A stretch of 10,705 bases of DNA from NCBI GenBank assembly GCA_900544445.1, contig UQVK01000116.1, positions 1-10,705 on the forward strand, in the 5' to 3' direction. Position 1 is the first letter of the stretch. Every line of letters begins with the position of its first letter. Below, one piece after another: positions 6,689 to 10,705 of the stretch. Below the pieces are notes generated by a model. That model saw only the letters and a list, made by a program, of their open reading frames with translations, made no database searches and was not told the origin of the DNA. The DNA comes from an uncultured Lachnospiraceae bacterium (GTDB lineage: Bacteria > Bacillota > Clostridia > Lachnospirales > Lachnospiraceae). The translations under genes and the position numbers were made by a program.

Positions 6689-6815
6689 GAAAAACCTCTT
6701 TTTTTCTTCATCCTATGCGCCTTGAGAAAGCAAAAGAACCGGGGAATGGAGCGGGCGGCGGGCACATAAGATGATAACAAAAGGCGTGTTTGCCTGTGCC
6801 TGAAAGGAAAGCGAA
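6689..6815. promoter_or_regulatory. Divergent promoter region between spmA and spmB
   Basis: This 127-base gap must hold the promoters of both spore genes. Each strand has a CATARGAT octamer that resembles sporulation -10 boxes: CATAAGAT at 6765-6772 on plus, and CATAGGAT on minus at 6717-6710. On plus, GAATG (6744-6748) lies 16 bases upstream and matches the loose G-H-A-T-R -35 pattern of forespore sigma factors. These matches are weak. They suggest, but do not prove, sporulation-sigma control. Confidence 0.35.
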
Positions 6816-7355
6816 ATGGGAAACGCTCTGGCCAATCTTTCCAACATCATCATTCCGGCGCTGATTTTTTATGTGGTGGGCTATGGGATCATTCATCACA
6901 CCAATGTATATGAGGATTTTATCAAGGGGGCAAAGGACGGCTTTCATACGGTGATCGATATCATGCCCACGCTGATCGGTCTGATGATGGCGGTGGGAAT
7001 CCTGCGCGCCTCCGGATTTCTGGAGTTTTTCGGGGGGCTTCTTGGCAAGCTGACGGAGCCGTTCGGGCTTCCGGCTCCGGTGGTGCCTGTCATCATCGTA
7101 AAGCTTTTTTCCTCCTCGGCAGCGACAGGGCTGGTGCTGGATATTTTCAAAAATTATGGAACGGATTCCAGAATCGGCATGATGACCTCCATTCTGTTAA
7201 GCTGTACGGAAACCTGTTTTTACACCATGAGCGTTTACTACATGGCTGCCAGGGTGACGAAAACCAGGTACACTCTGACCGGAGCGCTGCTTGCGACGGC
7301 TGCGGGAGTGGCCGCCAGCGTGCTGCTGACAGGACTGTTCACGCCGGCGGGCTGA
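6816..7355 (+). CDS. spmB: Spore maturation protein B
   Basis: This 179-residue membrane protein is the second half of the SpmA/SpmB pair needed for spore core dehydration and heat resistance. Hallmarks are KGAKDGFHTVIDIMPTLIGL near the N-terminus, MAVGILRASGFLEFF, PVVPVIIVKLFSSSAATG in the middle and TSILLSCTETCFYTMSVY toward the C-terminus, all typical of SpmB. Length is normal (about 175-180). AAAGGAAA at 6803-6810 precedes the ATG. The gene is divergent from spmA, so the two must be coordinated through the shared 127-base gap. A GC hairpin (GCCGGCG 7343-7349 with CGCCGGC 7364-7370) spans the stop codon but has no T-tract. Confidence 0.93.
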   Translation: MGNALANLSNIIIPALIFYVVGYGIIHHTNVYEDFIKGAKDGFHTVIDIMPTLIGLMMAVGILRASGFLEFFGGLLGKLTEPFGLPAPVVPVIIVKLFSSSAATGLVLDIFKNYGTDSRIGMMTSILLSCTETCFYTMSVYYMAARVTKTRYTLTGALLATAAGVAASVLLTGLFTPAG

Positions 7356-7409
7356 CTGTGTAACGCCGGCAGGAGAACTGCAAAAAAGAAGGCCGGTAAA
7401 GATAAAAAT

Positions 7410-7510
7410 AAATTGAACTTCTGCTTCTTTGGTGATATAATCGGACACATAAAAATGAACTTTTTGAACCGATCATTCAAAATTGAACTTATCGAAAGAA
7501 AATTGAACTT
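7410..7510 (+). repeat. Cluster of AAATTGAACTT direct repeats, likely operator array
   Basis: Three exact copies of AAATTGAACTT occur at 7410-7420, 7480-7490 and 7500-7510, with a one-mismatch copy (AAAATGAACTT) at 7452-7462. A further TTGAAC core sits at 7464-7469. The first copy contains the -35 box; the last ends 3 bases before the ribosome binding site. An inverted pair, TTTTGAA (7462-7468) and TTCAAAA (7476-7482), lies within the cluster. The position over the promoter and leader of a gene with its own HTH domain suggests self-regulation (inference). Confidence 0.7.
7413..7441 (+). promoter_or_regulatory. Sigma-A-type promoter of the XRE-aminotransferase gene
   Basis: TTGAAC (7413-7418), a 17-base spacer and a perfect TATAAT (7436-7441) give a strong vegetative promoter. 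Transcription should begin near 7448, leaving a leader of about 78 bases that carries the remaining TTGAAC-type repeats. The -35 box is itself part of the first repeat. Confidence 0.82.
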
Positions 7511-7525
7511 TCTGGAGGGAAGCGG

Positions 7526-9064
7526 ATGGCAAAAGAGACCTTTGCGGACAGGCTGAAATACGCCATGGAAAAAAAGGGAAAAAAACAGGTGGATCTGATC
7601 CGGCTGGCCGAAGAGCAGGGCGTGAAGCTTGGGAAGAGCCAGGTGAGCCAGTATGTGAGCGGAAAAACGGTTCCCCGCGCGGATATTCTAAGATTTCTGG
7701 CGGATGCGCTGGATGTGGAAGCGGACTGGCTTGGCGGAAGGGAGCCTGCGGATGTGCAGGATGCTCCTCAGGAAAAGAACGACGTACCGGAGCGGGACGC
7801 GCCGGTACGAAAAAACGACAGTACAGTGGGAGGAGAAAACATGCAGAAATTGCGGGAATTCAAAAAATCAACGAAGCTGGATAATGTTCTATATGATGTG
7901 AGAGGGCCGGTGGTGGATGAAGCGGCCAGAATGGAAGAGGCGGGAATGCAGATTCTGAAGCTGAATATCGGAAATCCGGCTCCGTTCGGCTTCCGCACGC
8001 CGGATGAGGTGATTTACGACATGCGCCAGCAGCTGACGGAATGCGAAGGGTATTCCACGGCGAACGGGCTGTTTTCAGCCAGAAAGGCGATCATGCAGTA
8101 TGCGCAGCTGAAAGGGATTCCGAACGTCTCCATAGAGGATATTTATACGGGAAACGGCGTGAGCGAACTCATCAATCTGTGTATGTCCGCCCTTTTAAAC
8201 GATGGGGATGAGATTCTGATTCCCTCGCCGGACTATCCCCTGTGGACGGCCTGCGCCACCCTTGCGGGAGGAAAGGCTGTGCATTATATCTGTGATGAGC
8301 AGTCGGACTGGTATCCGGATTTGGAAGATATGAAAAAGAAGATCACGGACCGGACCAAGGCGATTGTCATCATCAATCCCAACAATCCCACCGGAGCGCT
8401 GTATCCGAAGGAGATTCTGCAGCAGATCGTTGACCTGGCCAGGGAGCATCAGCTCATTCTTTTTTCCGACGAGATCTATGACCGACTGGTCATGGACGGA
8501 CAGGAGCATGTCTCCATCGCCTCCCTTGCGCCGGATCTGTTCTGCGTCACCTTCAGCGGCCTGTCAAAGTCCCATATGATCGCGGGTTTCCGGATCGGCT
8601 GGATGGTTTTAAGCGGAAATAAGAAGATCGCCAGAGATTATATGGAAGGGCTGAAAATGCTTTCCAACATGCGCCTCTGTTCCAATGTGCCGGCGCAGTC
8701 CATCGTGCAGACGGCTCTGGGAGGCTATCAGAGCGTGAAGAGCTATCTGGTGCCCGGCGGAAGAATCTACGATCAGAGGGAGTTCATTTATAAGGCGCTG
8801 ACGGACATTCCGGGCATCAGCGCTGTAAAGCCGAAGGCTGCCTTTTATCTGTTCCCGAAGATCGACGTGAAGAAGTTCAACATTACGGATGATGAGAAGT
8901 TCGTTCTGGATCTTCTGCGGGATAAAAGAATTCTGCTGATTCACGGAGGCGGATTCAACTGGAAGCAGCCGGATCATTTCCGGGTGGTCTATCTGCCCCG
9001 CGTGGAAGTGCTGAAAGAGGCGGCGGCAGGCATTGCGGACTTTTTCAGCTATTATCATCAGTGA
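7526..9064 (+). CDS. XRE-type HTH fused to AlaA-like alanine aminotransferase
   Basis: Residues 5-70 form a Cro/CI (XRE) helix-turn-helix: FADRLKYAMEKKGKKQVDL, then GKSQVSQYVSGKTVPRADIL and the closing LDVEADWLGG. A charged linker (71-105) joins it to a complete fold-type I, PLP-dependent aminotransferase (106-512) that closely resembles E. coli AlaA, which interconverts pyruvate/glutamate and alanine/2-oxoglutarate. Landmarks are KLNIGNPAPFGF, GYSTANGLFSARKAI, NGVSELI, PSPDYPLW, NPNNPTGALYP, FSDEIYDRL, the PLP lysine Lys348 in LSKSHMIAGFRIGWM, and the carboxylate-binding Arg in FRVVYLPR. The enzyme looks active. GGAGGG at 7514-7519 supports the start. An internal in-frame ATG at 7841 has its own strong site, so a 407-residue enzyme-only form is possible. 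The architecture recalls MocR regulators, which use a GntR domain instead. Confidence 0.93.
   Translation: MAKETFADRLKYAMEKKGKKQVDLIRLAEEQGVKLGKSQVSQYVSGKTVPRADILRFLADALDVEADWLGGREPADVQDAPQEKNDVPERDAPVRKNDSTVGGENMQKLREFKKSTKLDNVLYDVRGPVVDEAARMEEAGMQILKLNIGNPAPFGFRTPDEVIYDMRQQLTECEGYSTANGLFSARKAIMQYAQLKGIPNVSIEDIYTGNGVSELINLCMSALLNDGDEILIPSPDYPLWTACATLAGGKAVHYICDEQSDWYPDLEDMKKKITDRTKAIVIINPNNPTGALYPKEILQQIVDLAREHQLILFSDEIYDRLVMDGQEHVSIASLAPDLFCVTFSGLSKSHMIAGFRIGWMVLSGNKKIARDYMEGLKMLSNMRLCSNVPAQSIVQTALGGYQSVKSYLVPGGRIYDQREFIYKALTDIPGISAVKPKAAFYLFPKIDVKKFNITDDEKFVLDLLRDKRILLIHGGGFNWKQPDHFRVVYLPRVEVLKEAAAGIADFFSYYHQ
7828..7843 (+). promoter_or_regulatory. Internal ribosome binding site and start for a stand-alone aminotransferase
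   Basis: GGGAGGAG (7828-7835) lies 5 bases before an in-frame ATG at 7841, codon 106 of the fusion. That ATG begins exactly where AlaA proteins begin (MQKLREFKKSTKLDNVLYDVRGP in part), after the linker. The product would be 407 residues, the usual AlaA length. This is a better ribosome binding site than many true gene starts in the window. Confidence 0.6.
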
Positions 9065-9072
9065 GTGTTTAA

Positions 9073-9128
9073 CGACAAAAATGGCGGAAGCGTACCTTTT
9101 TCAGGTTTCGCTTCCGCCGATTTTTTTT
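9073..9128. terminator. Bidirectional intrinsic terminator between convergent genes
   Basis: GGCGGAAGCG (9083-9092) and CGCTTCCGCC (9109-9118) form a perfect 10-bp stem, extended by ACCT (9094-9097) pairing with AGGT (9103-9106) around loop TTTTC. On the plus strand the stem is followed by GATTTTTTTTCT; on the minus strand by ATTTTTGTCG. It can therefore end both the aminotransferase and the symporter transcripts. Confidence 0.93.
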
Positions 9129-9162
9129 CTGAAAGTCAGAGCGGTTTCTGAGATCTCAAAGC

Positions 9163-10536
9163 CTATGCGCCAAACTTCTGGATATAGCTCATGACCAGAA
9201 TGAACAGAACGATCAGAGGCAGAACATAGCTGACGTACAGGCGGGCCCATTTGGGGAACTTCAGCCCCTTTCCGGCATCCGCCTCCTGAATGAAATTTTT
9301 CCAGCCCCAGCCGTAACGGCTTGTGCAGAAGAGCAGGTAGCCCACGCTTCCCAGAGGCAGCAGGTTATTGGAAACGATAAAGTCTTCCAGATCCTGGATC
9401 GTGGTCCCCTCTCCCAGCGGAGCGAAGCCGCTCAATACGTTGAATCCGAAGATACAGGGCAGGGAAAGGATCAGGATCGCTGCCAGGTTTACAAGGGTGG
9501 ATTTCTTTCTCGTCCAGCCGAACAGGTCGATGCCGAAGCAGATGATATTTTCAAATACGGCGATGACGGTGGACAGGGCGGCAAAGCTCATGAACAGGAA
9601 GAAGAGTGCGCCGAAAATCCGTCCGCCGGCCATCTGGTTGAAGATGTTGGGCAGGGTAACGAACACCAGTCCGGGGCCTTCGCCGGGGTTTACATCAAAG
9701 GCAAAGCAGGCGGGGAAGATGACCAGGCCGGACAGCAGAGCGACCGTGGTATCCAGGCAGCAGATCCGGACAGATTCTCCCGTCAGGGCGTGATCCCTGG
9801 AAATATAGCTTCCAAAAATCGCCATGGCGCCGATGCCGAGGCTCAGGGTGAAGAAGGACTGTCCCATGGCGGCGTATACCACCTCAAACCATCCGTATTC
9901 CTGAATCTTTCCGAAGTCGGGAACCAGATAGAAGCGGATGCCCTCTCCGGCGCCTGGCAGGGTAACGCTGCGGATACACAGCAGAATCAGGATGAAAAAC
10001 AGCGCAACCATCATAACCTTGGTGATTCGTTCCACACCTTTCTGCAGACCCATGACACAGATCCCGAAGCAGACCACAACCACCACGACCATCCAGAACA
10101 GCATGGGACCGGGCTTGGCCAGCATGCCGTTAAAGACGCCGCCTACTTCATCGGGCGTAAGGCCTGCGAATTCTCCACGGAGCATTTTTACGATATAGGC
10201 GAGCATCCAGCCGGCAACCGTTGTGTAGAACATCATGAGCAGGTAGTTTCCCGCCATGGCAGGATAGGAAAGCAGGTGCCATCTGGTGTTTTTCGGTTCC
10301 AGAACGTGGAAGCTTCTCGCTGCCGATCTGCGGCTGGCACGGCCTACGGAAAATTCCATGACCATGATGGGAAGCCCAAGAATAATAAGCGAAATCAGAT
10401 AGATGACCACGAAGGCCGCGCCTCCGTATTTTCCCGTGATATAGGGAAAGCGCCATACATTTCCAAGTCCGATGGCGCAGCCGGCTGATATGAGAATGAA
10501 ACCCAGCCGGGATGAGAAAGTTTCTCTTTTTTCCAT
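9163..10536 (-). CDS. Sodium-dependent amino-acid symporter, NSS (neurotransmitter:sodium symporter) family
   Basis: This 457-residue polytopic protein should import an amino acid driven by the sodium gradient. The first helix carries the NSS signature GFILISAGCAIGLGNVWRFPY followed by GGAAFVVIYL, where unwound helix 1 and its Asn bind sodium and substrate in LeuT. TM6-type GQSFFTLSLGIGAMAIFGSY is also characteristic, as is FENIICFGIDLFG in TM8. Length and helix pattern fit the bacterial 11-12 helix members (LeuT, Tyt1, MhsT). The substrate cannot be read from sequence; aromatic or branched amino acids are common. A GGGGG-rich site at 10548-10552 precedes the ATG. The gene converges with the alanine aminotransferase across a shared terminator, so any link between them is only by neighbourhood. 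Confidence 0.93.
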   Translation of the reverse strand: MEKRETFSSRLGFILISAGCAIGLGNVWRFPYITGKYGGAAFVVIYLISLIILGLPIMVMEFSVGRASRRSAARSFHVLEPKNTRWHLLSYPAMAGNYLLMMFYTTVAGWMLAYIVKMLRGEFAGLTPDEVGGVFNGMLAKPGPMLFWMVVVVVVCFGICVMGLQKGVERITKVMMVALFFILILLCIRSVTLPGAGEGIRFYLVPDFGKIQEYGWFEVVYAAMGQSFFTLSLGIGAMAIFGSYISRDHALTGESVRICCLDTTVALLSGLVIFPACFAFDVNPGEGPGLVFVTLPNIFNQMAGGRIFGALFFLFMSFAALSTVIAVFENIICFGIDLFGWTRKKSTLVNLAAILILSLPCIFGFNVLSGFAPLGEGTTIQDLEDFIVSNNLLPLGSVGYLLFCTSRYGWGWKNFIQEADAGKGLKFPKWARLYVSYVLPLIVLFILVMSYIQKFGA

Positions 10537-10626
10537 TGAAATGAAATCCCCCTTTTGACAATTTTCGACGGCACGGCATATATGGATATGTGGAGCAGAA
10601 AAAAATATCCCCCGGACGCCGGTCTG

Positions 10627-10660
10627 TGTCCAGTTTATAAAAGTTGGACATGGAAGTCAA
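10627..10660 (-). promoter_or_regulatory. Possible promoter and operator of the symporter gene
   Basis: Between the symporter gene and the window edge (10537-10705) there is no other gene. On the minus strand, TTGACT (10660-10655) and TATAAA (10639-10634) form a candidate promoter with a short 15-base spacer, or TTGACT with TAAACT at 17 bases. An inverted repeat, TGTCCA (10627-10632) and TGGACA (10645-10650), brackets the -10 box and would suit a repressor. The leader would be about 90 bases. Confidence 0.4.
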
Positions 10661-10705
10661 TATGCACAACGGCTGAATATATAATCCAGGACAGGAAAGA
10701 GAGAG

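Noticed and set aside
6068..6769. A 233-codon plus-strand open frame opposite spmA
   Set aside because: It is antisense to a clear spmA and has Gly/Asp/His-rich, non-protein-like composition. It is a shadow of a GC-rich gene.
7343..7370. GC hairpin over the spmB stop codon, as a terminator
   Set aside because: The stem is only 7 bp with a 14-base loop, and it is followed by A-rich rather than T-rich sequence. It could also be a chance direct repeat of ACGCCGGC.
9790..10488. A 232-codon plus-strand open frame opposite the symporter
   Set aside because: It lies entirely antisense to a well-supported NSS transporter and has His/Asp-rich composition typical of antisense to hydrophobic helices.
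10596..10620. Leader attenuator upstream of the symporter (short CCGG hairpin followed by a T-run on the minus strand)
   Set aside because: The stem is only about 4 bp and is separated from the T-run by GGGATA. No competing structure or leader peptide could be made out.

Overview
The window looks like chromosome of a spore-forming, low-to-mid GC Firmicute, most likely class Clostridia and plausibly a gut Lachnospiraceae-type bacterium. The signs are spore maturation genes (spmA, spmB), a CIRCE/HrcA-type heat-shock operator, strong AGGAGG-like ribosome binding sites and intrinsic terminators. The genus assignment is inference. The left side (about 1-1070 and 3350-4500) is visibly more AT-rich than the rest, so this may be a mosaic of accessory and core DNA. 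No tRNA, rRNA, CRISPR array, transposase or phage gene was seen.

Layout, left to right. A GNAT acetyltransferase (4-930, +) is followed by a two-gene cassette of a membrane-bound O-acyltransferase (MBOAT; 1069-2481, +) and a secreted or anchored SGNH hydrolase (2509-3351, +), which together suggest O-acylation of an extracellular polymer. Next is an unusual membrane-bound MerR-type regulator (3503-4348, +) with a DUF1648/SdpI-like membrane part, preceded by a 19-bp-spacer promoter that carries a palindrome. A small heat-shock protein gene (4527-4958, +) has a CIRCE operator overlapping its promoter and its own terminator. On the minus strand are a glycerophosphodiester phosphodiesterase (5110-5952) and, upstream of it, spmA (6053-6688). 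spmB (6816-7355) lies on the plus strand, divergent from spmA, although the two are normally one operon. The plus-strand gene at 7526-9064 fuses an XRE/Cro-type helix-turn-helix to a complete AlaA-type alanine aminotransferase. A bidirectional terminator separates it from a convergent sodium:amino-acid symporter of the NSS family (9163-10536, -).

The main points of interest are the following. (1) The XRE-AlaA fusion resembles MocR regulators in layout but uses a different DNA-binding family. Its promoter and leader carry a cluster of TTGAAC repeats, and a strong internal ribosome binding site could make the aminotransferase alone. (2) The MerR-DUF1648 membrane regulator has a self-operator-like palindrome. 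(3) The spmA/spmB pair is split and divergent. (4) The hsp20 leader combines CIRCE with a weak hairpin that covers part of the ribosome binding site. All function calls come from motif recognition by eye; no database search was run.
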